Assembly (NCBI RefSeq): GCF_020171315.1
Contig: NZ_JAIUZP010000008.1
Coordinates: forward strand, 186,001-250,000
Reading direction: 5' to 3'
From: Pseudooceanicola nanhaiensis
GTDB taxonomy: Bacteria; Pseudomonadota; Alphaproteobacteria; Rhodobacterales; Rhodobacteraceae
DNA length: 64,000 nucleotides
Shown here: positions 44,995-54,400 of the stretch, one piece after another
How positions within the stretch are numbered: position 1 is the first letter of the stretch
Layout of the letters: each line of letters opens with the position of its first letter
Made by a program: the position numbers and the translations under genes
Notes under the pieces: model-generated
Databases searched by the model: none
The model's input: only the letters and a program-made list of their open reading frames with translations
Told to the model about the DNA's origin: nothing

Positions 44995-46149
44995 TCAGCG
45001 ACGCGGCAGAAGCACCCGGCGCAGCCGGCCCTGAAGCCAGGGTTCCGGCCCGCGCGTAATGACATAGGCCAGCCCCAGCGTGGCGGCCAGCGTTACGCCG
45101 ATCACGACGAGCGACTGGTCCGTGTAGCGCTCCAGCAGCGGCACGAGATACATGCCGAGCGTGAAGTGACACAGGTAGATCGGGTAGGACATCAGCCCCA
45201 GCAGCGGCGAAGTCCGGGCCATCGGCAGGGCCGCGATCCGCCGGTTGGCCACCACGCTGACTTGCAGCGCCAGCACCATGGCCAGGAAGATCGTCAGCGG
45301 CACGAGGGAGCCCTGCCCCATGCCCGACTTGGCATAGATCTCGCCCATGCCGAAGATGATGGCGATGCGGAAGGTCGCCAGCCGCAGCGGCGTCTCGCCC
45401 AGCCGGTGCATCGCGGAAAGCGCCATGCCCGCGGCGAAGAACACCCCGTGATGGAGCAGGACAAGCTTGAAGCCGAACCAGCTGAGCTGTGCCTGAAGCG
45501 CCGGGGCCTTGATCGCGCTCAGGACATAGAGGCCGAGGAAGGCCGCACTGAACAGCGTGAGCAGCAAGGCCCCGACATCCAGTGTGACCCGCCGTGCGAT
45601 CCCCATCTTGCCGGTCAGCCAGATCGCGGTGCCGATGAGGATGTAGAACACGCCCTCCACCACCAGCGTCCAGACCACCCCGTCAATGTAAGGGCCCTTG
45701 GGAGAGAGGAAAAACGCCCGCAGCCAATCCGCGAGGCGGGCGTCCAGCGGCTCCCCCCAGGCGAGCCGGATGAAGAGCGCCAGCGTGGTGCAAATCCAGA
45801 GCGTCGGCAGGATCCGCACCGCCCGCTTGCCCGCGAAACGCGAGACACTGCCCTGCCGCAGGCTGGCCGAGATCACGTAGCCGGAGATCACGAAGAAGAC
45901 CTGCACCCCGACCCAGCCGGCCCATGTCAGCTGCGACAGGACCGGAAAGGCGCGCTCGTCGATGGGCGGATCGAAAACCGGCACATCGGCGCCATAGGTG
46001 CCCATGTGGTAGAAGACGACCATCATGGCCGCCGCAAAGCGCATGAGGTCCATGCCATAGATATGAGACTGCGCCGCCGTCCCGGCCGTCGCGTCAGGCC
46101 CGCTCAGGGAGCCGGTACCGATCGTCTGGACGTCACTGCGCATCGTCAT
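44995..46149 (-). CDS. Acyltransferase 3 family membrane protein (OafA/NodX-like)
   Basis: A 384-residue integral membrane protein with about ten helices. It opens with the family signature MDLMRFAAAMMVVFYHMG, where the Arg and the His are the conserved residues. GWVGVQVFFVISGYVIS and LSYPIYLCHFTLGMY-like segments follow (here LMSYPIYLCHF). Members add acetyl or other acyl groups to sugars of lipopolysaccharide or exopolysaccharide. It starts two bases after the stop of the GT2 gene, so both are one operon within the polysaccharide region. The sugar and acyl group are unknown. Confidence 0.88.
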   Translation of the reverse strand: MTMRSDVQTIGTGSLSGPDATAGTAAQSHIYGMDLMRFAAAMMVVFYHMGTYGADVPVFDPPIDERAFPVLSQLTWAGWVGVQVFFVISGYVISASLRQGSVSRFAGKRAVRILPTLWICTTLALFIRLAWGEPLDARLADWLRAFFLSPKGPYIDGVVWTLVVEGVFYILIGTAIWLTGKMGIARRVTLDVGALLLTLFSAAFLGLYVLSAIKAPALQAQLSWFGFKLVLLHHGVFFAAGMALSAMHRLGETPLRLATFRIAIIFGMGEIYAKSGMGQGSLVPLTIFLAMVLALQVSVVANRRIAALPMARTSPLLGLMSYPIYLCHFTLGMYLVPLLERYTDQSLVVIGVTLAATLGLAYVITRGPEPWLQGRLRRVLLPRR

Positions 46150-46151
46150 CT

Positions 46152-47030
46152 TTACATCTCCAGCACTCGGGTCGGATCAATCCGGCCCCGCGCGACATCC
46201 GCGAGGGCCAGAAGGTTGCCTTTGAGCCGCCCCCAGCGGTCGACCCAGGGTTCGGGGAACGGGGTCCGCAGGATATTCTTGCCGAGGTTCCCCAGCATCA
46301 GCCGGAAGGCGCGGCGCGGGGCCAGCGTGCCCTTGCGGATCATGTAGACGGGGTTGATGATCTGCGAATAACCCAGCTTCTTGCCCGGCGAGCGCCCGGT
46401 CTTGGTGCCCAGGTGGACGCCGCGCGTGGCCTCTGCCTTCACGATCCGGCCATGGGCCGCCAGCCGGCGCGAGAAATCCACGTCCTCCAGCCAGCCATAA
46501 AGCGGCAGGTCCTCGTCAAAGCGCAAATCGTGGGCAAGCGCCGGGCCGGTGCGGAAGGCCATATTGCAGCCATAGCCGTTGTAGGCCTCGCTCAGCCCGC
46601 TGCCCGCAGGCTGGCGCAGCCCCTCTGCAAGGCGATCCCGCCCCATTTCATGGTCGAAGCCCGCCCCGCCGATCCCGTCGGCCAGCACCGTGCCGGTCAG
46701 CATCACCACATCGGCGTTGGCGGCAAAGATCTCCTCGCAGCGGCGCAGGTAATCCGGGGCCAGCAGGAAATCGTCGTCGATCATCATCACGACATCCTCG
46801 GGGCCGCAGGCCTCGATCATGCGATTTCTCTGCTTTGTCAGCCCCTTGGGCCCTTCCAGCACCTCGACCGGGAACGGCAGGCCCAGCACGGCCTCCGGCT
46901 CCAGATCGCCCTCGCCGCCGACGCTCAGCAACAGCGCATCGGGCAGCCGCTCCTGCAGGGTCAGGGCGCGGATCGTCTCCGTCAGGATGGGCGCACGGCC
47001 CGTGGTGGCGATGCCGACAAGCAATCTCAT
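46152..47030 (-). CDS. Family 2 glycosyltransferase
   Basis: A 292-residue GT-A fold enzyme. It shows the N-terminal VGIATTGRAPILTETIRAL, the acceptor/sugar-nucleotide segment LTKQRNRMIE, the metal-binding DxD as MMIDDDFLL, and YGWLEDVDFSRRL matching the ED base motif of GT2 enzymes. It is cytoplasmic and extends a polysaccharide repeat unit. The start at 47030 (MRLLVGIA) fits the family N-terminus; a longer frame to 47114 is open, but its extra sequence does not match. Ribosome-site support is weak. It forms a two-gene unit with the acyltransferase. Confidence 0.87.
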   Translation of the reverse strand: MRLLVGIATTGRAPILTETIRALTLQERLPDALLLSVGGEGDLEPEAVLGLPFPVEVLEGPKGLTKQRNRMIEACGPEDVVMMIDDDFLLAPDYLRRCEEIFAANADVVMLTGTVLADGIGGAGFDHEMGRDRLAEGLRQPAGSGLSEAYNGYGCNMAFRTGPALAHDLRFDEDLPLYGWLEDVDFSRRLAAHGRIVKAEATRGVHLGTKTGRSPGKKLGYSQIINPVYMIRKGTLAPRRAFRLMLGNLGKNILRTPFPEPWVDRWGRLKGNLLALADVARGRIDPTRVLEM

Positions 47031-47168
47031 TTTGAACACATTCCGGTCAACCTTACGCTCCGAATCGTCTGCTTTAAGGAGGCTACCAACGAAGCGGCCC
47101 TGCTTCCGACCCAAAGTTCCTCAAGTGGCCCCCACCACCGGAACCCAAAGACCGAAGGACAGACCCAG

Positions 47169-47309
47169 ATGGCATATGTTGCTGATCTCACCTACAAGGC
47201 CTCCTCCGAGAAACGCTCGGACGCGTCGACCGGTCGTCTGATGCGGCTGGCCGTGGTTGCGGGTTGCGCCGTCTTCTGGGGCGGCATGGCGACGGTCGTC
47301 TTCGGCTGA
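47169..47309 (+). CDS. 46-aa single-pass membrane peptide
   Basis: A short frame with AAGGA 9-10 bases before its ATG. The peptide begins MAYVADLTYKASSEKRSD, with a charged N-terminal half, and has one hydrophobic helix, LAVVAGCAVFWGGMATVVFG, reaching the C-terminus. It is divergent from the GT2 gene and is followed by a GCCCTCC/GGAGGGC hairpin. Its function is unknown; its place among surface-polysaccharide genes may be accidental. Confidence 0.6.
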   Translation: MAYVADLTYKASSEKRSDASTGRLMRLAVVAGCAVFWGGMATVVFG

Positions 47310-47616
47310 CACAGCCCTCCGGAGGGCCCTTTCAAGGGCAGGCTCCGGCAGGCCCCGCGCGGCGGGGCAACGCCTTTGAGGCACGACGGTCTCAGAGGCA
47401 GAGGTGCAAAGGCGGATCACCGCGGCGCACCGAGGAAGCAAAGGCTTCACCGCCAGACATGGCGACAGAGGCATCCGGACTTGGGATCGGCCCGAATGAA
47501 AATGGGCAGAGGATCGTGAGCCCCTGCCCTGATCTTCAGACAAATTTGATAGATTGCGAGACCCGGGGCCGGATCAGCTGCCGCACGTCAAAACGCGCAG
47601 CCTGTGTCGGGATGGG
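47310..47616. other. Intergenic region after the 46-aa peptide and the ExoY-like gene
   Basis: About 307 bp between convergent genes. A 14-base palindrome GCCCTCCGGAGGGC at 47314-47327 followed by CCTTTC may terminate the small gene. Nothing else recognisable was seen. Confidence 0.5.
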
Positions 47617-48321
47617 TCAGCGGGCGCCAACCTGGAACAGAACGATGATGGCCGTCTTTGCCATGATCCGCAGATCGCCGACGAACGTGCGGTTTTCCAC
47701 GTAATCCACATCGAGGTCCACACGTTCAGCGTAGCTGGTGTTGGAGCGGCCGGAGACCTGCCATGCGCCGGTCAGGCCGGGACGCACGGATTTGTAGGCT
47801 TCGAAGTGATCGCCGTAGAAGCGGGCCTCTTCAGCCACCACCGGGCGCGGGCCAACGATCGACATGTCGCCGCGCAGCACGTTGATCAGCTGGGGCAGTT
47901 CGTCGAGCGAGCTCTTGCGCAGGAAATTTCCGAGGACGTGCAGACGCGGATCCTTGGTCAGCTTCCGCTGGGTGAGCCATTCCTGACGAATGACCTCGTC
48001 CTCTTCCAGAAGCTTGGCAAGACGTGCGTCGGCATCGCGCACCATGGTGCGGAACTTGAGGCATTTGAACGGCTTACCGTTCAGACCCACCCGCTCATGC
48101 GCAAAGAGGATCGGGCGACCGTCGGCAATCCAGATGACAAGCGCCACGCCCAGAAGGAACGGAGCAAAGAACAGGAGTGCGGCCGCAGACAAAACAACAT
48201 CAGTCAGGCGCTTCGGGTCGAGTTTCCGCGACCGGGCCTGCCCGCTGGTCGGCACAGGACGGAGCATCCCGAAGGGACGCTTCGCCTCGAACGCCGTGAG
48301 GTGATAATCTTCAACAGACAT
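47617..48321 (-). CDS. ExoY-like undecaprenyl-phosphate sugar phosphotransferase
   Basis: A 234-residue bacterial sugar transferase of the short ExoY/WbaP-C-terminal type. It has a membrane anchor (VVLSAAALLFFAPFLLGVAL), LKFRTMVRDAD, the LRKSSLDELPQLINVLRGD segment with the catalytic Asp-Glu pair, SIVGPRPVV, and RPGLTGAWQVSGRS. It transfers the first sugar phosphate to undecaprenyl phosphate, starting exopolysaccharide repeat assembly at the inner membrane. The start at 48321 (MSVEDYH) gives normal family length; an in-frame ATG at 48414 would add 31 unmatched residues. It is divergent from the flippase gene, so the two may share control. Confidence 0.9.
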   Translation of the reverse strand: MSVEDYHLTAFEAKRPFGMLRPVPTSGQARSRKLDPKRLTDVVLSAAALLFFAPFLLGVALVIWIADGRPILFAHERVGLNGKPFKCLKFRTMVRDADARLAKLLEEDEVIRQEWLTQRKLTKDPRLHVLGNFLRKSSLDELPQLINVLRGDMSIVGPRPVVAEEARFYGDHFEAYKSVRPGLTGAWQVSGRSNTSYAERVDLDVDYVENRTFVGDLRIMAKTAIIVLFQVGAR

Positions 48322-48677
48322 GAGCAGCTGGTCGCCGAAACGACCCCTTCCTATCAAATGTGCCCCCACACACCGAACTGGATAACGACGAGTTAACCTG
48401 TTGGGACGATTCACGCGACCGTTTCGAGATGGACAAACTGTTCACGTCACAAAAACAATCCGTTTAGGTCACCCTGCCAACACATTCTCGCCATGTTTCA
48501 GGGAGCTTAAACATAGTCGCTTTGTAATATGTGCCGCCACTGCTCTTCGGTATAGGTCAGCTACCCCGTTGAACACATTGACAGCTCGCAACCGCAAACG
48601 TTACTCCGGCTGCATCTACAGGCCTTCCCTAAACAAAACAAGGACTCTGGCGATCAAGCCCGAGTGAGCAACGCAAC
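48322..48677. other. Divergent regulatory region between ExoY-like and flippase genes
   Basis: About 356 bp with clearly lower GC than the rest of the window and no gene. It probably holds promoters for both directions. The only pair picked out with some support is on the plus strand (entry at 48578). Confidence 0.55.
48578..48606 (+). promoter_or_regulatory. Possible flippase promoter
   Basis: A perfect TTGACA at 48578-48583 is followed after 17 bases by TTACTC, a poor -10 match. It is 72 bases before the GTG start of the flippase gene. Confidence 0.35.
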
Positions 48678-50165
48678 GTGACGAGCGCCAAAGGTTCTGC
48701 CCCGTCCCGCCGCAAGGGGCTGATCGGGTCCGGTGTGATGACCGCGCTCGAGCGGGTGATTTCCCAAGCCTGCCAGCTGGCCATTTTCATCATTGCGGCG
48801 CGGCTTCTGTCGCCTGCCGAATTCGGCGCCTTTGCCCTTGTGTCCGCCATTGCCATCATCCTGCTGCGCGTGGCCGAGGTCGGATGGGCACCCTACATCA
48901 TGTCCTGGTCTGGCGATTCCCGCGTGCCCCGGCAGGTGCTGGCGCTTGCGATCCTCGCCGGTCTCGTCGTCGGCGCGGCTGGCGTGGCGATCGGCTATGC
49001 CCTGCCGCTGGCCGGGCTGGCGGTGGAGACGGGCCACCTCTTCTCCCTCTTCTCGTTCTGGGTCTTCCTCGCCACGATCTCCTCGGCGCAGAAGGGCGTG
49101 ATGATCTGGGAGAGCAAGCTGAAGGCCTCCGCCATCTGCGAGATCACCGGGGAACTGGCCGGGCTGGTCGTCGCGGTCACGGCGCTTCTGCAGGGCGCGG
49201 GGCTCTTCTCGCTGGCCTTCGGGCGGCTTGCCTATCAGAGCACCCATCTCGCGCTCAGCTTCGTCTTCACCCGCATGGCCCCCAGCCTGGGGATGCCCAA
49301 GGCCGAGCGGCGCGATCTCTGGGCCTTCTCTGCCCGGATGTTCACCAGCCGGCTGATCATCAACGTGCGCCTCTACGTGGCGACCTTCATTATCGGCGGG
49401 TTCCTCGGGCCGGCGGCCGTCGGCTATTACCGCGCGGCGGAACGGCTGGTCGGCGCGGTCGGAGAGATCGTGTCGGTGCCAACGCAGGTGCTGGCGTGGA
49501 ACCTCTTCCGTCAGGCCCGCGATGCCCATGACGGCACAACCGCCGGGTTCCAGTCCGCGGCCAACATCTTCTTCAAGATCCTCGCCGCCATCGCCCTGCC
49601 CGTCTTCATGTGGGTGGCCGTCATGGCCGGGGACATCGTGCATGGCCTGCTGGGCGAGGAATGGTTGCCCGCGCTGCACGTGGTCGCCATCCTCTCTGCC
49701 GCCCGGGCGATCGCCCTCGTCGGTGTCGTGACCGAGCCGGTGCTGACCATCGCCGGAGAGGTCGGGCGCCTGCCATGGCTCACCGCGCGGCTGATGATCG
49801 TCACCGTCGCCCTGACCCTTGGCGCCGCCACCACGGGCGGGCTGCTGGCCGTGGCCTGGGCTCAGGTGGCGATTGCGGCGATCACCCTTGTGATCACCCT
49901 GCCGATGCTGCGCCGCTATGCCGGGATCGACGGGCTGGAGGTCGCGGGCCATTGCACCCGCCTGCTGCTGCCCCTGGCGGCCGCGGCGGCCATCCTGCTC
50001 TGGGAGCGCGAGGCCGACCTGCTGCCGCAGATCAATCCGCTGCTCCATGCCTTCGTGGTGGCCCTGCCGTCGCTCGTGGTCTACGTTGCCCTGACCTTGT
50101 TGGTGGAACCCGCGCTGCGTGCCCCGATCCTCGCACGGCTGCGCCGCAGGAAGGGCGCGGCATGA
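48678..50165 (+). CDS. Wzx-like polysaccharide flippase (MOP superfamily)
   Basis: A 495-residue membrane protein with 12-14 predicted helices and the N-terminal pattern of polysaccharide exporters (LERVISQACQLAIFIIAARL, then SPAEFGAFALV). GPAAVGYYRAAERLV in the middle is typical of the group. It flips lipid-linked repeat units made after the ExoY-like step. The first codon is GTG with only a weak ribosome site; an ATG at 48738 is possible but would remove part of the first helix surroundings. The end overlaps the methyltransferase gene by 4 bp (ATGA). Confidence 0.88.
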   Translation: MTSAKGSAPSRRKGLIGSGVMTALERVISQACQLAIFIIAARLLSPAEFGAFALVSAIAIILLRVAEVGWAPYIMSWSGDSRVPRQVLALAILAGLVVGAAGVAIGYALPLAGLAVETGHLFSLFSFWVFLATISSAQKGVMIWESKLKASAICEITGELAGLVVAVTALLQGAGLFSLAFGRLAYQSTHLALSFVFTRMAPSLGMPKAERRDLWAFSARMFTSRLIINVRLYVATFIIGGFLGPAAVGYYRAAERLVGAVGEIVSVPTQVLAWNLFRQARDAHDGTTAGFQSAANIFFKILAAIALPVFMWVAVMAGDIVHGLLGEEWLPALHVVAILSAARAIALVGVVTEPVLTIAGEVGRLPWLTARLMIVTVALTLGAATTGGLLAVAWAQVAIAAITLVITLPMLRRYAGIDGLEVAGHCTRLLLPLAAAAAILLWEREADLLPQINPLLHAFVVALPSLVVYVALTLLVEPALRAPILARLRRRKGAA

Positions 50166-50950
50166 GTATTTTGGGACAGATGAAGCGCGGCGCAAAGCGC
50201 GCCGCCGAACCGGTGACGGCCGCCCTCGCGCGGGCCTCGGTCCATGGTCCGCGACCGCCGCGCTTTGCCGGGGCCTTTGACAGCTACGAGGCCGCTCTCG
50301 CCTCGCTCCCCGCCCGGACACTGGCCGGATACGACCACGACGAGGTGGCCGAGATCTCCTTCGAGGCGATGACGCGGGTCGAGCTTTGGGATTATCCCGT
50401 GTTCCACTGGATCGGCGCCCTGCTGCCCGAGGGCGGGTCCCTAGTCGATTTCGGCGGTCACATGGGGACCAAGCATATCGCCTTCGCCCCCTACCTCGAC
50501 ATGGCGCGCTATGACTGGACGGTCTGCGACCTGCCCGCGATCATCCGGGCGGCGCGGCGCGCGCAAGCCGCCGGTCGCCTGCCGGAAGCGATCCGCTTCG
50601 AGGATGACCTCGCGGCCTGCCCCGCGCCCGATCTCTTCCTCGCCTCCGGCGTGATGCAGTATTTCCCCGGCGGCCTCGGTGCCGTCCTCGCCCCGCTGGC
50701 CGCCCTGCCCGCGCGGGTGATCCTGAACAAGGTCGCCCTGCGCGACGGCCCTCAGGTGGTCACGCTGGAGAAGATCGGCGCCGCCCGCGTGCCCTATCAG
50801 ATCCGCTCCGAGGCGGCCTTCGTTGCCGAGATCGAAACGCTGGGCTACCGCATCGCCGACCGCTGGGAGATCGAGCCCCTGTCGCACCGCATCCCCACCC
50901 ATCCGCGACTCGGATCCAGCCGCAGCACCGGCTTTGTTCTGACACGGTAA
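50162..50950 (+). CDS. TIGR04325-like methyltransferase
   Basis: A 262-residue protein with a Rossmann-like start SLVDFGGHMGTKHIAFAPYL, YDWTVCDLP and LASGVMQYFPG. This order matches the TIGR04325 family of putative methyltransferases often found in polysaccharide clusters. The glycine motif DFGGHMG corresponds to SAM-binding motif I. It is translationally coupled to the flippase, so it probably methylates a sugar of the same polymer, though this is not shown. Confidence 0.72.
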   Translation: MSILGQMKRGAKRAAEPVTAALARASVHGPRPPRFAGAFDSYEAALASLPARTLAGYDHDEVAEISFEAMTRVELWDYPVFHWIGALLPEGGSLVDFGGHMGTKHIAFAPYLDMARYDWTVCDLPAIIRAARRAQAAGRLPEAIRFEDDLAACPAPDLFLASGVMQYFPGGLGAVLAPLAALPARVILNKVALRDGPQVVTLEKIGAARVPYQIRSEAAFVAEIETLGYRIADRWEIEPLSHRIPTHPRLGSSRSTGFVLTR

Positions 50951-51301
50951 GGCCCGGTTCCCGGCGAAACGCCGCCGATTGCCCGGACGAATTTCAACAG
51001 ACCGGCAATTCAGGCGGAACTGTGCAGAACGGGGTCAACCAAGGCGAAAGTGTGGCGACGGTATGGCCTTTGCCCGACACCTGCCTGAACAATTTGTTGA
51101 TCGGCGTGAAATTCCCTCGATTACACATACTTATGCCCTGATCCCAGGGAATGATCATCACCTGTAACTATCTGTTTGCCCGGGTTTCGGGTATAAGGTG
51201 ACGAATTGATTAAACCGCGCTCCCCAATTGTTTCCCAGATCGCGCCGCGACGGGCTTTCCCCCGACCAGCGACGGGTCATCAACCCGCTATGAGGTCTCC
51301 C
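50951..51301. other. Leader region of the NRPS-PKS locus
   Basis: About 350 bp without a convincing gene. A short CGGCG-AAA-CGCCG hairpin at 50962-50974 may end the flippase/methyltransferase transcript. The part from 51040 to 51240 is AT-richer and contains TATAAG at 51192-51197, but no matching -35 box was found. Promoter position is therefore undecided. Confidence 0.45.
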
Positions 51302-51451
51302 ATGACCGTGAAGATCGACCACAAGCCGGACACGGCAAGAAAGATTGCTGCCCAGATCAAAGCAACCTCCGCGTGTGCGGCGGCCTATAATTTCTCCTTT
51401 GCCTTCAAACCCGCGCACAAGCCGGTGCGCGCCCCGTCCAGGAAGCACTGA
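51302..51451 (+). CDS. 49-aa ORF coupled to the NRPS-PKS gene
   Basis: ATG at 51302 has GAGG six bases upstream, and its TGA overlaps the start of the megasynthase (TGATG), so translation of the two is probably coupled. The peptide begins MTVKIDHKPDTARKIAAQIK, has one Cys, a short aromatic stretch (AYNFSFAF) and a basic end. It matches no family I know; it is not MbtH-like (no NxExQxSxWP pattern). It could be a leader for expression control or a small partner protein. A longer start at 51290 is possible. Confidence 0.55.
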   Translation: MTVKIDHKPDTARKIAAQIKATSACAAAYNFSFAFKPAHKPVRAPSRKH

Positions 51452-54400
51452 TGGCCCCTGACATGGACCTGCGGCTGGCCTTCGACCCTGCCGCCCCGAT
51501 CTATCCGCAGTTCGCCCGGATCGCCGCCCTGCGCGGTGAGGCGCCCGCGCTGCTGACCAGCGCCGGTCCCGTCTCCTATGCCGACCTCGCGGCACGGGCC
51601 GAGGCGGCGGCAGGCTGGCTGGTGGATCAGGGCGTCACCCGGGGGGCCTTCGTGGGCTTCCTCGGCGGTCGCTCGGTCGAGGCCGTGGTTGCCATGCTGG
51701 CCTGTTTCCGCGCAGGCGCCGCCTGCGTGCCGCTGGACCCGACCCATGCGCCGGAACAGCTGTCCTTCATCGCGGGCGACTGTGGGCTGGCGGCCTGTTT
51801 CCTCTCCACCGCCCATGCCGATCTGGCCGGTGAGACCCTCGCGCCCGACACCCCACGCATCGCGCTGACCGAGGCCGCGGCCCTGCCGCGCACGGCCCGC
51901 GACTGGCCCGAAGGGCACGGCGATGACGTGGCCTATCTCCTTTATACCTCCGGCACCACCGGCACGCCCAAGGGGGTGCTGACCCCGCAGCGCGCGGTGA
52001 CGGCGCTCGTCCTCGACCAGACGCTGACGCAGGTGCAGCCTCAGGACGTGATCCTGCACGCCTCCACCATCGCCTGTGACGGCGCGATCTACGACATCTG
52101 GGGCGGGCTTCTGACCGGGGCACAGGTTGCCGTGGTCGAGGCGGCCTTCCCCTCGCTCGACGACGTCGCCGCGGTGATGAAACGCAACCATGTAACCGTG
52201 GCGGGCTGGTACGCGGGCGTGCATCACCTGATGATCGAACATCACGTGGATGCCTTTGCCACCATGCGGCTGTCCATTGCCGGGGGCGACGTGATGTCGC
52301 CACCCCATGCCGCCAAGCTGGTGAAGGCCTGGCCGCAGATCACGCTGTGCAATGTCTTCGGGCCCACGGAATGCACCACCGACAGCCTCGGGCTGAAGGT
52401 CACGCCCGAACTGGCCGCCGCAGGGCCGCTGCCCATCGGCACGCCGCTAGCGCAGACCTTGGCCTTCGTGGTCGATCCCGAGGGTGTGCCCCTGCCTGCG
52501 GGTGAGGTGGGCGAGCTGGTCATCGGCGGCCCCGGTGTAGCGCTCGGCTATCACGGGCGGCCCGAGAAGACCGCAGAGGTCTTCATCCCGGATCCGCGCC
52601 CCGGCCATGACGGCATCGTCTATCGCACCGGCGATCTGGCCATGGAACGCGCCGACGGTGTCTTTGAATTCCACGGTCGCGCCGACCGTCAGGTCAAGCT
52701 GGCCGGTCGCCGGATCGAGCTGGACGGGGTCGAGCATGAGATCCGCACCGCCCCCGGCGTGGCCGATGCCATCGTCGACGTGACGGGCAGCGGCGAGGCG
52801 AAACATATGATCGCCTTCCTGCGCCCCGAGGCCCCCGTCACCGACGAGGCCGCCTTCACCCGCGCCGTGCTGGCCCATGCCGCGCAGAGCCTGCCGGAAA
52901 CCACGCTGCCCCGCACGCTGCACCTGCGCGAGAGCTTCCCCCTGACGCCCGCGGGCAAGGTCGACCGCCGCGCCCTGCGTGAGAGCCTGCCAAAGGCCAC
53001 CGCCCCCGCGCCCCACGCCAAGGCGCAGGGCATCCGCGCCATCGTCGGCGCGGTCTGGGACGAGATCCTGCACTGCGGCCCGGTCGCGGACGATGTCACC
53101 TTCTTCGAGGCCGGTGGCACCTCCATGGACCTGATCCGCGCCCATGCGGCGCTGGAAAAGCGGCTGGATACGAAATTCTCCATCACCCTGCTCTTCGAAG
53201 TGCCCCGCTTCGGCGCGCTCTGCGAGCGGCTGGCGAAGGCCGCGCCCGAGGTCTCGGGCCCGCTGCGCACGCGGGTGAAGGCCAACGAGCCCATCGCCAT
53301 CATCGGCATGGCGGGCCGCTTCCCCGGCTCCAAGGACATCGCCGCCTTCTGGGAGCACCTGAAGGCGGGCGACAACCTGATCCCGCATTTCTCGCCCGAG
53401 GAGATCGAGGACAATTATTCCCCCGCCGAACGCGCCATGGCGGCCTATGTCGCCGCGCGCCCGTGGCTGCCGGATGTGGACCTCTTCGACGCGAAGTATT
53501 TCAACATGCTGCCGCGCGAGGCCAAGGTGACGGACCCGCAGGGGCGCATCTTCCTTGAGGTCTGCCACGAGGCGCTGGAACAGGCCGCGCTCGACCCCAC
53601 CCGCTATCGCGGCGCCGTGGGGGTCTATGCCGGGTCGACCCAGTCGACCTACCTGCTCAACAACGTGCTGCAAAGCCGCGCGGAACTGGATCGCTTCCTC
53701 ACCGGCTTCCAGGTCGATGACTACACCCAGCTGACCGGCAACGACACCGACAGCATGGCGACGCGGATTTCCTACCGCCTTGGCCTCACCGGGCCTGCGC
53801 TTTCGGTGAACACCGCCTGCTCCACCTCGCTGGTGGCCATCGGTCAGGCCGTGGCCGCCCTGCGCGGCGGGCAGACCGACGTGGCGCTTGCGGGCGGGGT
53901 CTCCATCACTTTCCCGCAAAAGCGCGGCTACATGGCGATCGAGGGCGGCATGGCCGCACCCGATGGCGTCTGCCGTCCCTTCGATGCCGAGGGCGCAGGC
54001 ACGGTCTTCGGCCATGGCGCCGGAGTGATCGTGCTGAAACGGCTCTCCGATGCGGAGGCCGATGGCGACACTATCCTCGCGCTGATCAAGGGCGTGGGGC
54101 TGAACAACGACGGCGCGGACAAGATCTCCTACACCGCGCCCTCGGTCACCGGGCAGGCCATGGCGATCCGCATGGCGCATCAGGATGCCGAGGTCGAACC
54201 GGGCTCGGTCTCCTTCGTGGAATGCCACGGGACGGCCACGCCGCTTGGCGACCCGATCGAGATCGAGGGGCTGACGCAGGCCTTTGCGGGCTCCACCACC
54301 CCCTGCGCCCTTGGCGCGGTGAAGGGCAATATCGGCCACATGGATGCCGCTGCCGGCATCATGGGCGTGATCAAGACGGTGCTGGCGCTGCAACACAGGC

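Noticed and set aside
50979-51167. 62-codon plus-strand frame in the leader of the NRPS-PKS locus
   Set aside because: No ribosome site, no composition bias towards coding, and no overlap with neighbours.
51302-51451. MbtH-like protein or RiPP precursor
   Set aside because: No MbtH tryptophan pattern, no repeated core or leader cleavage motif, and no RiPP enzyme nearby.
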